Below are positions 36,371 through 44,755 of a stretch of 52,806 nucleotides of DNA, piece by piece. Position numbers and translations under genes: made by a program. The notes under the pieces were generated by a model. The model searched no databases and was not told the DNA's origin. It worked only from the letters and a program-made list of their open reading frames with translations. The DNA comes from Opitutus sp. GAS368 (lineage in GTDB: Bacteria > Verrucomicrobiota > Verrucomicrobiia > Opitutales > Opitutaceae), in NCBI GenBank assembly GCA_945871085.1, contig CAMBVX010000005.1, positions 1-52,806 of the forward strand, given 5' to 3'. The stretch's first letter is position 1, and each line of letters opens with the position of its first letter.

Positions 36371-37588
36371 ATGTCCACGCCCGCTGCCCAACCCCAACTT
36401 GCCTCTCCGGTCGCGCCCAAGCTGACCGATCTCGAAATCAAAGACGCGCAGCTCATTTTTAGCTCCGTTTGGCAGCGTTTGGAGGAGGAATATGGGCGGG
36501 AAAACCTGCGGTTTCCGAAAGAGATCATTCTCCTCGGCGGGGCCCCCGGTGCCGGCAAAGGGACCAACACGGCGTTTATTACGCGCGCGCGGGGCCTGAC
36601 GTGCCCGCCAATCGTCATCAGTGCGCTGCTCGATTCGCCCGAGGCCAAATCGCTCAAGGACGGGGGTAACATGGTCGGTGATCGCGAAGTGGTCGGATTG
36701 CTCCTGCGCCGCCTCCTGCGGGCCGAATACCACGATGGAGCCATTCTCGACGGGTTCCCCCGCACCAACGTGCAGGTCGAGTGCTTAAAGCTCCTCGTGG
36801 GGAAAATGCACGGCTTGCGTCGCGAGTTTTACGGTTCTCCGCTCAGCATTCATTTTCGCCAACCGACGGTCCATATCATGGTGCTGTTTGTGGATGAAAA
36901 GGAGTCGGTGGCCCGCCAGCTCAAGCGTGGCTCGGAGACGAAGGCGCACAACGACGAGGTGATGCGTTCGGGGGTCGGGGAAATGATGGAAGACCGTCCG
37001 ACGGATCACGACGAGGGGCTCGCTCGCCGGCGCTACCGGGTCTTCAAAGACCAGACGTGGGACGCGCTGCAGTCCCTCAAAGAAACGTTTCACTATCACT
37101 TCATCAACGCGCAGGGGACCTTGCACGAGGTTGAGCAAAACATCCTCAAGGAGCTCGAGTACCAAAGCACCCTCGAACTCGACCCGCGCACGGTGGACCG
37201 TCTGCGTCACGTGCCGGTGGCCAACGAAATCATCGTCCACGCGCGGCAGGAACTGGTGAAGCGCCTCGATAACTACGAATTCGGCCAGCCGGAACTTTTT
37301 GGCCAGGTCGTTAGTTTCATCGCAAAAAAAATTCTGCCGATTGTGCAACGCCACGCTATCTCGGGTGCGGCGTTGGTGAATACCGAAGAACTCCTCCTCG
37401 GTGACCCCACCGCCTTGGCCATGTTGATCGACGTATTTTCAGAGCGAGGGTTTCATGCCGTCGTGGATATCCACCGGATCGAAGTGCCGGAAAAATTCGA
37501 TATCGCCACCGGGTTGATCACGTGCCGCATCAAAAAAGTTTTCCGAATTCAGGTGCGGTTCCAAGGCTCGGAGATTCGCCGCGGTTAG
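36371..37588 (+). CDS. nucleoside monophosphate kinase-like protein with C-terminal extension
   Basis: The ATG at 36371 gives 405 residues. Residues about 50-250 resemble adenylate kinase: P-loop GGAPGAGKGTNTAF, the NMP-binding region with GGNMVGDREVVGLLLRRLLR, and AILDGFPRTNVQVECLKLL (the DGFPRT motif), then a lid-like region (RQLKRGSETKAHNDEVMRSG). The remaining 155 residues have no counterpart in adenylate kinase: a helical part (VANEIIVHARQELVKRLDNY) then a strand-rich end (GFHAVVDIHRIEVPEKFDIA, RIKKVFRIQVRF). Ordinary adenylate kinase has about 215 residues. It could phosphorylate a nucleotide or act in regulation; not known. It stands alone and is followed by heptanucleotide repeats. 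Confidence 0.75.
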   Translation: MSTPAAQPQLASPVAPKLTDLEIKDAQLIFSSVWQRLEEEYGRENLRFPKEIILLGGAPGAGKGTNTAFITRARGLTCPPIVISALLDSPEAKSLKDGGNMVGDREVVGLLLRRLLRAEYHDGAILDGFPRTNVQVECLKLLVGKMHGLRREFYGSPLSIHFRQPTVHIMVLFVDEKESVARQLKRGSETKAHNDEVMRSGVGEMMEDRPTDHDEGLARRRYRVFKDQTWDALQSLKETFHYHFINAQGTLHEVEQNILKELEYQSTLELDPRTVDRLRHVPVANEIIVHARQELVKRLDNYEFGQPELFGQVVSFIAKKILPIVQRHAISGAALVNTEELLLGDPTALAMLIDVFSERGFHAVVDIHRIEVPEKFDIATGLITCRIKKVFRIQVRFQGSEIRRG

Positions 37589-37590
37589 TG

Positions 37591-37611
37591 GATTTTCGAT
37601 TTCGGATTGTG
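37591..37611. repeat. heptanucleotide repeat after the kinase-like gene
   Basis: Units GATTTTC, GATTTCG and GATTGTG begin two bases after the stop codon. The first unit equals the consensus of the copies at 31924 and 37901. Confidence 0.6.
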
Positions 37612-37626
37612 GCTACCCAGGCATTG

Positions 37627-37873
37627 TTTGTCATGGCGAAGGAGGTTTGCCGACTGTGGCAATCCATCGGGCTGCGTGGTGGATTGCCGCAGTCGCTGAG
37701 GCTCCTAATGAACACGTAGGGTTTGTCATTGCGAGCCCGGCTTGGCGGACGCGGCAATCCAGCTAAAATTCCGGATGGATCGCCACGTCGCTTCGCTCCT
37801 CGCGATGACAAACAGGGTTCATTGCCCGTTCCACCCAACGGCTCGGCGGTGGTGCCAGCTCTCGCAATGACAA
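37627..37873. mobile_element. two degenerate copies and one end of a MITE-like palindromic element
   Basis: Unit 2 (37722-37812) begins TTTGTCATTGCGAG and ends CTCGCGATGACAAA, inverted ends that match at 13 of 14 positions. Unit 1 (37627 to about 37712) has the same layout with a decayed right end. Both hold an internal inverted pair GGCAATCCA...TGGAT(T/C)GCC. A third end, CTCGCAATGACAA, lies at 37861-37873. Similar GTCATTGCGAG palindromes are known to me from unrelated bacterial genomes (memory, unchecked). There is no coding sequence inside. Confidence 0.75.
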
Positions 37874-37900
37874 CCAAAGTTACGTGTGCCGTTACAATCG

Positions 37901-37921
37901 GAATTCTAGAATCGAAAATTC
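37901..37921. repeat. heptanucleotide repeat after the exporter operon
   Basis: On the minus strand the bases read GAATTTTC GATTCTA GAATTCC, approximating the GATTTTC heptamer. It lies three bases past the stop codon of the last permease gene. Confidence 0.5.
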
Positions 37922-37923
37922 GC

Positions 37924-39150
37924 TCACTCGTAGCGCAGCGCCTCGATCGGATCGAGCGACGCCGCTTTCCATGCGGGATAGTAACCGAAGCCGATCCCGA
38001 TCGCCGAGCAGACGAGCAGACCGGCCACCGCCCAACCCCACGGGAAGACCATCGAGGCGCTCAGCATCGTCGCGCCGATATTGCCGCCAATCACACCAAA
38101 GATCACCCCGGCCAATCCGCCCACAAGCGAAAGCACCACGGCTTCCAGCAGGAATTGCGTCAAGATACTGCGTTTTCGGGCGCCGATGCTTTTGCGAATA
38201 CCAATCTCTTTGGTCCGCTCCGTGACGCTCACGAGCATGATGTTCATCACGCCCACCCCCGAGGCGAGCAGGGCGATCGCACTGATCACGAACGCCCCGA
38301 TCGCGACGACACTGGCGACTTTGTTGAAGGTCTCGATCAAGGAATCGTTGGAGAAGATCTCGAAGTCATTGGGGCTTTCCGGGTCGAGCGTCCGCACCTG
38401 ACGCATCACGCCGATGGCGAAATCTTGCGTGGCGGCGAGGGTCTCTTGATTCGGTGCCTGCACGTTGATGCTGAGCGAGCGAAAGGAACGTCCGTAGACC
38501 TCGAGATATTGGGTGATGGGAATGATCGTGTTCGTGTCCTGATTGCCTCCGAACGACGTGCCCTTCGGCGCGAGCACCCCGACGACGGAGTAGCTCTGGC
38601 CATCGATCCGCACGGTCTTGCCGAGCGGTTCTTCGTTGGCGAACAGCTTCGCGACGACATCGCTCCCCAGCAGCACGACCGCGCGACCGAACTCGACGTC
38701 GTCCGTCTGAATATTTCGGCCGGCGGACAACTCGAAGTTCTGCGCGGGCAGGAAATTTTCATCGGCTCCGATCAGGCGCACGTTTGGATTCGTCCGCCGG
38801 TCGAGATAGGAAACGCGATTGCCGCCGCGGCGCAGCATCAGGCTCACCTCGGCGGTTCCGCTCATCAACTCCTTGAACCGGGCCGCTTCCGCATAGGTGA
38901 TATCGCGCCGGTTGCGAAAACGTTCGCGGGGATCGGAGAAGTTGATCGCGGGAAACTTCATGAACTGAAAACTGTTCGCTCCGAGGACATTCAGGCCGCT
39001 CTCGATATTCTGGCGGAGGCCGGTGATCACCGTCATCACGCCGATCACGGAGAAGACACCCACCGCGATGCCGAGCATTGTGAGCCCGGAGCGGAGCTTG
39101 TTGGCCGCCAAGGACGAGAGCGCGAGACGCAGGATTTCGGAGAAGTTCAT
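37924..39150 (-). CDS. ABC exporter permease (MacB/FtsX-type), second permease
   Basis: 408 residues with the MacB permease plan. Helix 1 (residues about 19-41, RSGLTMLGIAVGVFSVIGVM) is followed by a large periplasmic domain of about 230 residues, then three helices near the end (FVISAIALLASGVGVMNIML; LEAVVLSLVGGLAGVIFGVI; and one before PAWKAASLDPIEALRYE). The signature VTERTKEIGIRKSIGARKRSILTQFL lies between helices 2 and 3 and the family end ASxxxPIEALRYE is present. Such permeases do not move substrate through the membrane themselves; they drive periplasmic adaptors mechanically. Its ATG overlaps the stop of the first permease (39147-39150). Confidence 0.92.
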   Translation of the reverse strand: MNFSEILRLALSSLAANKLRSGLTMLGIAVGVFSVIGVMTVITGLRQNIESGLNVLGANSFQFMKFPAINFSDPRERFRNRRDITYAEAARFKELMSGTAEVSLMLRRGGNRVSYLDRRTNPNVRLIGADENFLPAQNFELSAGRNIQTDDVEFGRAVVLLGSDVVAKLFANEEPLGKTVRIDGQSYSVVGVLAPKGTSFGGNQDTNTIIPITQYLEVYGRSFRSLSINVQAPNQETLAATQDFAIGVMRQVRTLDPESPNDFEIFSNDSLIETFNKVASVVAIGAFVISAIALLASGVGVMNIMLVSVTERTKEIGIRKSIGARKRSILTQFLLEAVVLSLVGGLAGVIFGVIGGNIGATMLSASMVFPWGWAVAGLLVCSAIGIGFGYYPAWKAASLDPIEALRYE

Positions 39151-40394
39151 TCGTAACGCAGCGCCACCACGGGATCGAGTTTGCTGGCCTGCCAGGCGGG
39201 CGCAAAGCCGCTGAAAATGCCCGTCAGCACGGAAATGACGAGACCGGTCGCGACCAGACTAAGCGAGAACACAAGGGGGAAAGAGGGGGCCGCCACCGCG
39301 ACGACTTGGGTCAGCACGGCCGCGAGTCCGAGACCGGCGAGTCCACCGACGAAACAAATCGCGACCGCCTCGATCAGAAACTGCAGGAGAATCGTGCGCC
39401 GGCGCGCCCCGAGCGCCTTGCGTGTGCCGATCTCCTTCGTGCGCTCCTTCACGCTTACGTAGGTGATGTTCATGATGCCGATCGCGCCGACGAAGAGCGC
39501 GAGGCCGGTGATAAAGAAACCCGCCAGCGCAATGCCATTCTTGATGGGGTCGAGCTGCGAGCGAATCGTACCCTGCTCGTTAATCTCAAAATCGTCGCGC
39601 TGCTCGGGGCCGAGTTGGCGGATCCGGCGCATCAAGCCGCGCAGTTCGTCCCGCCCCGCCACCATGCGCAGCGGATCCACTTGCACGCGGACTTCGCCGT
39701 CGTCGTTCAACTTGAAATGGCGGCGATACGTCGTGAGGGGCAGCGCCACCATCGAGTCCCAGCTGAAGAGACCGAGAAAGCTGCCCTGCCGCGCGGCGAC
39801 GCCGAGCACTTGGAAGTTTTGTCCCCGGATGCGCACGGTTTGTCCGATGGCCGACTCGTTCGGAAACAGGGCATCGGCCACGTCGAAACCCAGCACGATC
39901 ACGTTGCTTCCGGCCTGGCCCTCGAAGTCGGAAAAGAATCGCCCCTCCTTGAGCTCCGACCGCGTGATGCGCGCGTAGTCGGCCGTGGTGCCAAGCGTCC
40001 AGATATTGTTCACCCGGTATTCGCCGCGGACGACATTGGTGCCCCGGTTGGCGGTCGGCACGGCGAGCTGCAGGGGGCCGTCCGGATTGTTGGCGACCCA
40101 CTCATTGATCTGCCGCGCATAGTCATGCTTGATCGAGCGCCGGTTGCGCAGATTCCACCAATCTTCCACGTCCCGCCAGGGCCACTTGGTGACATACAGA
40201 ATATCGTCACCGAACCCGGAGAAACTGCGATCCACACCTACGTCGATCCCTCTGATCGCGGTGCCCATGAGGGTCACGGCGACGATGCCGATAATTACGC
40301 CGAGAGCCGTGAGCGCTGAGCGCAGCTTGTTTGCCAGGATCTGGGCGAATGCGATCCGGATCGATTCGAAGAGCTCGTAGTAGAGACGTCTCAC
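39147..40394 (-). CDS. ABC exporter permease (MacB/FtsX-type), first permease
   Basis: GTG at 40394 is the favoured start (415 residues, beginning RRLYYELFESIRIAFAQILA); an upstream extension would run into the ATPase gene. The layout repeats that of the next gene: helix 1 (SALTALGVIIGIVAVTLMG), a large periplasmic domain, and three C-terminal helices. VKERTKEIGTRKALGARRRT and the end WQASKLDPVVALRYE are present. The two permeases are paralogues and probably pair as a heterodimer with the single ATPase. It lies 34 bases downstream of the ATPase stop. Confidence 0.9.
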   Translation of the reverse strand: MRRLYYELFESIRIAFAQILANKLRSALTALGVIIGIVAVTLMGTAIRGIDVGVDRSFSGFGDDILYVTKWPWRDVEDWWNLRNRRSIKHDYARQINEWVANNPDGPLQLAVPTANRGTNVVRGEYRVNNIWTLGTTADYARITRSELKEGRFFSDFEGQAGSNVIVLGFDVADALFPNESAIGQTVRIRGQNFQVLGVAARQGSFLGLFSWDSMVALPLTTYRRHFKLNDDGEVRVQVDPLRMVAGRDELRGLMRRIRQLGPEQRDDFEINEQGTIRSQLDPIKNGIALAGFFITGLALFVGAIGIMNITYVSVKERTKEIGTRKALGARRRTILLQFLIEAVAICFVGGLAGLGLAAVLTQVVAVAAPSFPLVFSLSLVATGLVISVLTGIFSGFAPAWQASKLDPVVALRYE

Positions 40395-40428
40395 GATGAG
40401 TGAAGGGAGGCCGGGCGCAGCGTCCCGG

Positions 40429-41163
40429 TTATTCCGCAGGACCGTCGCTCTCGATGAGGCCGTCGCGCAAACGCACGATCCGCCGTGCATGGCGGGCGAC
40501 ATCCTCTTCGTGGGTGACCACGATGAGCGTGTTGCCCAGAGCGTAAAGCTGCTCGAACAGATTCATGATTTCGACGCCGGTCTTGGAATCAAGATTTCCG
40601 GTCGGCTCATCTGCGAGGATGATGGAGGGCCGCGTCACGAGGGCGCGGGCGATGGCCACGCGTTGGCGTTGGCCGCCGGAGAGTTCGTTCGGTCGGTGAT
40701 GCATCCGATCCCCGAGACCGACGTTTTCCAGGGCTTCGCGCGCGCGGGCGAGACGCTCGCTCTTCGAGATCCCGGCGTAGATCAGGGGCAACTCGACGTT
40801 GTGCAGGGCGTCGGAGCGCGGGAGAAGATTGAAGGTTTGAAAGACGAAACCAATCTCGCGGTTGCGGATGTCGGCCAACTCATCGTCGATCATGGTGGCG
40901 ACGTTTTTCCCCGAAAATTCGTAGTGCCCCGCCGTCGGCGTATCGAGACAACCGAGCATATTCATCAACGTCGACTTGCCGGACCCGGAGGGGCCCATGA
41001 TCGCGATATACTCGTTGCGGCGGATCTGCACGGCGACTCCGCGCAGGGCGTGCACGATTTCGCTGCCCATTTTGTAAAGCTTGGTGACGCCTGCGATATC
41101 GATCACCAGCGGCCCGACCGGGCGGACTATGCGTGGTGCAGACGGTGAGGAGGAGCGAGTCAT
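40429..41163 (-). CDS. ABC transporter ATP-binding protein (LolD/MacB type)
   Basis: 244 residues. Walker A is [13 protein letters not shown]; the Q-loop is [14 protein letters not shown]; the signature is [15 protein letters not shown]; Walker B is [15 protein letters not shown]; the H-switch is [19 protein letters not shown] after Walker A is typical of the LolCDE/MacB branch. It powers the two FtsX-type permeases encoded downstream. The adaptor gene lies upstream, with eight bases between its stop and this start. Confidence 0.95.
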   Translation of the reverse strand: MTRSSSPSAPRIVRPVGPLVIDIAGVTKLYKMGSEIVHALRGVAVQIRRNEYIAIMGPSGSGKSTLMNMLGCLDTPTAGHYEFSGKNVATMIDDELADIRNREIGFVFQTFNLLPRSDALHNVELPLIYAGISKSERLARAREALENVGLGDRMHHRPNELSGGQRQRVAIARALVTRPSIILADEPTGNLDSKTGVEIMNLFEQLYALGNTLIVVTHEEDVARHARRIVRLRDGLIESDGPAE

Positions 41164-41170
41164 GGTTCGG

Positions 41171-42550
41171 TCACTTTTTCTCGTCGGGTTTCTTCTTCGG
41201 CGGCTCGATGCGCACTTTCGAATCTTCCTTGAGCGTGCGGGTGATCACACTGAACGGACCACTCACCAACTCGTCACCAACCTTGATCCCGGTTTTTATT
41301 TCCATGTGCATCGTATCGCCGATCCCGGTTTCAACGGTCACCATTTTCACCTTGTCGCCCTGTTTGACGAAAACCACGCGTTGGAGGGAATCGCGGTCCG
41401 TGCGTTCGCGCTCCTTTTGTTGGCGCTCGTTAACGGCGGCGGCGGAACCCTCGCCCTGCGTTTCTTTGGCCTTCTTTTCGCGGTCGGTGGCGAGTTCTTC
41501 GATGGTCTTCTTGCCTTCCCGACTGCGCACGGTCACGGCCTGGATCGGCACGGCGACGACGTTTTCGACCGTCTTGGTCTCGATGTCGACATTGGCGCTC
41601 ATGCCCGGACGGATGCGCACGCCTTTGTCGACGATGCGGATCTTCACTTGGAAATTGGTCACTTCCTCTTGCGTGTTCATGCCGAGGGTCCGCGCCGCCG
41701 AAGCGATCTCCTTGACGGCTCCGATAAATTTGCGGCCCGGATAAGCGTCGATCGTGATCCGCGCCTTGTCCCCGACCTTGACGTTGACGACGTCGTTTTC
41801 ATTCACGTTTACGCGCACTTCCATATCATCGAGATTGGCCACACGCATGATTTCGGTGCCGGCAAACGACCCGGTGCCGACCACCCGCTCGCCCACCTCG
41901 CTGGAGAGCGAGCTCACGGTGCCATCCATCGGCGCCACAATCGCGGTCTTGGAGAGTTGGTCGCGCGATTGGCTGAGGAGGCCCTCGGTGCGGCGGATTT
42001 GGGCCTGGGCATTGTCGGAATTCGCCTCGGCCACTTCGACCGAGGTCTTGGCGGCGGTAAAATCGGAGTCAGCGATGAGCTTGATGGTGAAGAGCTCTTT
42101 GGACCGTTTGAAATCTTCCAGCACTTTTTCCAACTGCGCCCGGGCCTGCACGGCGCTGGCTTTGGCGGCGACGAGATTGGCCTCCTGTTGCTCCACTTGG
42201 TAACGATAGGTATCCGGTTTGATGCGGACGAGCGGATCGCCTTTTTTCACCGGCGCACCTTCTCGCACGTTGAGTTCGATGATCTCGCCCGCGACTTCCG
42301 GGGAAATCTTCACTTCGACCTCGGGCTGGATCTTGCCGGTCGCGTTCACCATTTGGGTGATCGTCTTTGCCACTGCCTTTTCCGTCGTGATGACGATGCC
42401 CTCACCGGCCGCCTTGCTCTTGTAATAGCCGCCGACCCCCAGGGCGATGAGCAAGAGGATGCCGCCGAGGATAAACCATTTTGAGTTGGATTTTTTGCGC
42501 GGCGGCACGCCCGCAGGCGTGGGTTTGGACACAGGAGAGGCAGGGTTCAT
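41171..42550 (-). CDS. periplasmic adaptor subunit (MacA/HlyD-like)
   Basis: The ATG at 42550 gives 459 residues. A single membrane helix ([19 protein letters not shown], about 25-43) anchors it. The biotinyl-lipoyl-like domain reads [20 protein letters not shown] then [15 protein letters not shown], followed by a long helical hairpin (about 100-190: [20 protein letters not shown]), the returning lipoyl half ([20 protein letters not shown]), and beta-barrel and membrane-proximal domains. The C-terminal part has a charged Glu/Lys/Gln-rich insert ([26 protein letters not shown]). It links the permease complex to an outer-membrane TolC-like channel, which is not in the window. It is the first gene of the exporter operon. 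Confidence 0.93.
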   Translation of the reverse strand: MNPASPVSKPTPAGVPPRKKSNSKWFILGGILLLIALGVGGYYKSKAAGEGIVITTEKAVAKTITQMVNATGKIQPEVEVKISPEVAGEIIELNVREGAPVKKGDPLVRIKPDTYRYQVEQQEANLVAAKASAVQARAQLEKVLEDFKRSKELFTIKLIADSDFTAAKTSVEVAEANSDNAQAQIRRTEGLLSQSRDQLSKTAIVAPMDGTVSSLSSEVGERVVGTGSFAGTEIMRVANLDDMEVRVNVNENDVVNVKVGDKARITIDAYPGRKFIGAVKEIASAARTLGMNTQEEVTNFQVKIRIVDKGVRIRPGMSANVDIETKTVENVVAVPIQAVTVRSREGKKTIEELATDREKKAKETQGEGSAAAVNERQQKERERTDRDSLQRVVFVKQGDKVKMVTVETGIGDTMHMEIKTGIKVGDELVSGPFSVITRTLKEDSKVRIEPPKKKPDEKK

Positions 42551-42944
42551 AGGTGACAGTGCGGGAGTGGACGGTGAACGGAAAGCATCGCGGCGGCTTA
42601 GGCAAGCAGGCCGTTTCCCGTTCGCGGGAAAAGAGTGTGGCCGACCCCACAACGAGTCAGCCACACAACACAACTGATCATTACGAACGAGAGGGAGAGA
42701 ACGCGGGCGGTGAGAAAGGTGGACGCATTTGCGTCGAAGCGGCCAAGATTCGCGACGAAGCGCGCGGGGACGGCGATTGTTGGGCCCAGCGGAGCGGCAG
42801 TGTAAGTGAAAGCGGTCACGCGCCTAAAACACCGGCAGTCGTGAGAAAGTTACAGCGATCTTTGACGAGCGGACGGGGGCTGGGATGAGCGGCGCCATCA
42901 AGGAACGGAAAAGGCGCGCCGGGAGCGGCGCGCCCGCGTGTCAT
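42551..42944. other. intergenic region with a hairpin and a terminator
   Basis: The gap between the exporter operon and the secreted hypothetical. It contains a perfect hairpin TTTCCCG-TTCG-CGGGAAA at 42614-42631 in the leader of the adaptor gene, possibly regulatory, and the terminator at 42907-42934. No coding sequence was recognised. Confidence 0.5.
42907..42934 (-). terminator. rho-independent terminator after the secreted hypothetical
   Basis: The arms GGCGCGCCG (42913-42921) and CGGCGCGCC (42926-42934) surround GGAG. On the minus strand the stem is followed by TTTTCC. It lies just past the stop codon of the gene at 42945-43688. Confidence 0.7.
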
Positions 42945-43688
42945 TTACCCGGCGCGCGCGCCGCCAGCGTCAGATTCCGTGATGGCGGAAACCAACTGGG
43001 GGCGGGTCGCGGGCCACTGGATCGGAAACAGACGGGCCTGCGCCACGCGGTGGCCGAGCACGGCTTGCGCCAATTTGATCGCGTCGCGCGCCAGCGCCAT
43101 GGGAAAGCTCAAGGCGCGACCCGCTTGGGCGGAATCGATCACTTCGACCCGGTCGGCGGTCTCGTAGGCGAGCACGGTGTGCCCTTGGTCGCCTTTGCCG
43201 GGGCCCGTGTAGAAAGACAACAGCTGCGGGCGCACGATCTCCCGGCCGTCGTTGCGACGGTCGCGCAGCGCCACGACACTCTCGATGAAACAACCGTTCG
43301 GAAAGCTGACGCGAGCGCCTGCCGCAACGGGAACATTTTCTACGACGGTCCAGCGGGTGAAACCGCGATCGATATCCCGCAGGAGCGGCGCGAAGTCGGC
43401 TTTTTCCTGTGCGAGTCTGCCCCGATGCAGCGAGAAACTCTGCGTGCCGTTGACCGGCGAATAGAACCAGAGGATGTCGGCCAGTTCGAACACGAGCGCG
43501 TGCAGCTCGCGCGGGTAGCGGCTGGCGCGGTGCGAGTTTTCAATCCGGACGATCTGCGACCACACTTCGGCGCCGAGCAGCGTCTGCGCTTGTTGCACAT
43601 GCTTGAGCGAGTCGTCGGCGCAGAATCCGGTGAATGTGGAGGAGAGGAAGAGAGCGAGGAGAGCGAGGGTGCGGGGGAGTGTTTTCAC
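42945..43688 (-). CDS. secreted hypothetical protein, 247 aa
   Basis: A signal peptide (hydrophobic PRTLALLALFLSSTFTGFCA) ends near an Ala-x-Ala-like site; the Cys in GFCADD could instead mark a lipoprotein, although the lipobox is poor. The mature protein alternates strands and helices: SQIVRIENSHRASRYPRELH, FELADILWFYSPVNGTQSFS and QLLSFYTGPGKGDQGHTVLA. No catalytic motif was recognised. It is followed by a terminator. No homologous family can be named. Confidence 0.7.
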   Translation of the reverse strand: MKTLPRTLALLALFLSSTFTGFCADDSLKHVQQAQTLLGAEVWSQIVRIENSHRASRYPRELHALVFELADILWFYSPVNGTQSFSLHRGRLAQEKADFAPLLRDIDRGFTRWTVVENVPVAAGARVSFPNGCFIESVVALRDRRNDGREIVRPQLLSFYTGPGKGDQGHTVLAYETADRVEVIDSAQAGRALSFPMALARDAIKLAQAVLGHRVAQARLFPIQWPATRPQLVSAITESDAGGARAG

Positions 43689-43909
43689 GCCTCCATAAGC
43701 GCCAGTCGCATTCTAAAGTTTCGGGAATGCGATGGATGGTGATTTTTCTGCGACCAACGGGCGGGTTGCTGTGTTGGGCGGAATCTCGCCGGCGGATCAC
43801 CACCGGGAAAGGGGGCGCATGCGGACCACTCGCGTCCCGAGATCGGAACGAACTCCGCGGACGGACCGACGTGGCGGTAACCGGCGTCGGCTCGTTTTGG
43901 ACGCCCGCG

Positions 43910-44755
43910 TCAGAGCGACTCTTTCATGAGTGTCGCGATGCGCTCATGATAGCCCCGGCTCAGTTTCAGTTTTGTGCCGTCGTGTAAGACCGCGGCATAC
44001 TCGCCGGCGAACGACGGACTGAGCTTCCGCAAGCGGTCAAAATTGACGATGGTCGAGCGGTGAATGCGGATGAAACGCTTCGGATCGAGCCGCGCCTCCA
44101 GTCGCGCCATCGTCTCTCGCATGAGGTGCGCGCGCCCGGCGACGTGGAATTTCATGTAGTCGCCTTCGGCCTCGATCCAGTCGATTTCGTCCATCTTGAG
44201 AAAAAATATTTCACCCGAAGACTTAATCAAAATTCGATCGTTCGCGGCCTCGTCTTTCGCGGGGGTTTTGGGGCCGGTCCGCCCGCCGCTCTGTTGCAGG
44301 TAGTCGAGGAGCTGGGTGAGGCGCGAGTTGACAGAGTCGGTTCGACGGCGGCGAATTTCACCTTTGGCTCTGGCCAGCGCAGCCGCGAAGCGCGCGTCGT
44401 CGTAAGGTTTCAGCAGGTAGTCGACGGCATGCACCTCGAACGCGCGTAACGCGTGTTCGTCGTAGGCGGTGACGAACACCACGGCGGGCGTGATCGCCGG
44501 GTCGAGTTCCGCCAGCGCCGCAAAACCATCGCCGCCGGGCATCTGCACATCGAGAAAGGCGAGGTCGGGTTTCTCGCCACGAATTAACGCCGCGGCTTCG
44601 ACTCCCCCCGCCGCTTCGCCGACGACGTCGACGCCACCATCGCGCTCGAGCAGCAGCCGCACGCCACGGCGCGCGGCGGGCTCGTCGTCGACGATGATGG
44701 CGCGGTTCCGCGGTGCGGCCGAGGGCGAGGGAAGGGGAGCGGCGTTCGTTTTCAT
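43910..44755 (-). CDS. LytR/AlgR-family response regulator
   Basis: 281 residues. The receiver domain (about 15-140) has acidic IVDDEPAARR and the phosphoacceptor Asp69 in LAFLDVQMPGGDG. The C-terminal LytTR DNA-binding domain (about 180-281) contains GEIFFLKMDEIDWIEAEGDY, RLEARLDPKRFIRIHRSTIV and LSPSFAGEYAAVLHDGTKLK. It pairs with the LytS-like kinase encoded directly upstream; the start overlaps the kinase stop by four bases. Target promoters are not known. Confidence 0.95.
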   Translation of the reverse strand: MKTNAAPLPSPSAAPRNRAIIVDDEPAARRGVRLLLERDGGVDVVGEAAGGVEAAALIRGEKPDLAFLDVQMPGGDGFAALAELDPAITPAVVFVTAYDEHALRAFEVHAVDYLLKPYDDARFAAALARAKGEIRRRRTDSVNSRLTQLLDYLQQSGGRTGPKTPAKDEAANDRILIKSSGEIFFLKMDEIDWIEAEGDYMKFHVAGRAHLMRETMARLEARLDPKRFIRIHRSTIVNFDRLRKLSPSFAGEYAAVLHDGTKLKLSRGYHERIATLMKESL

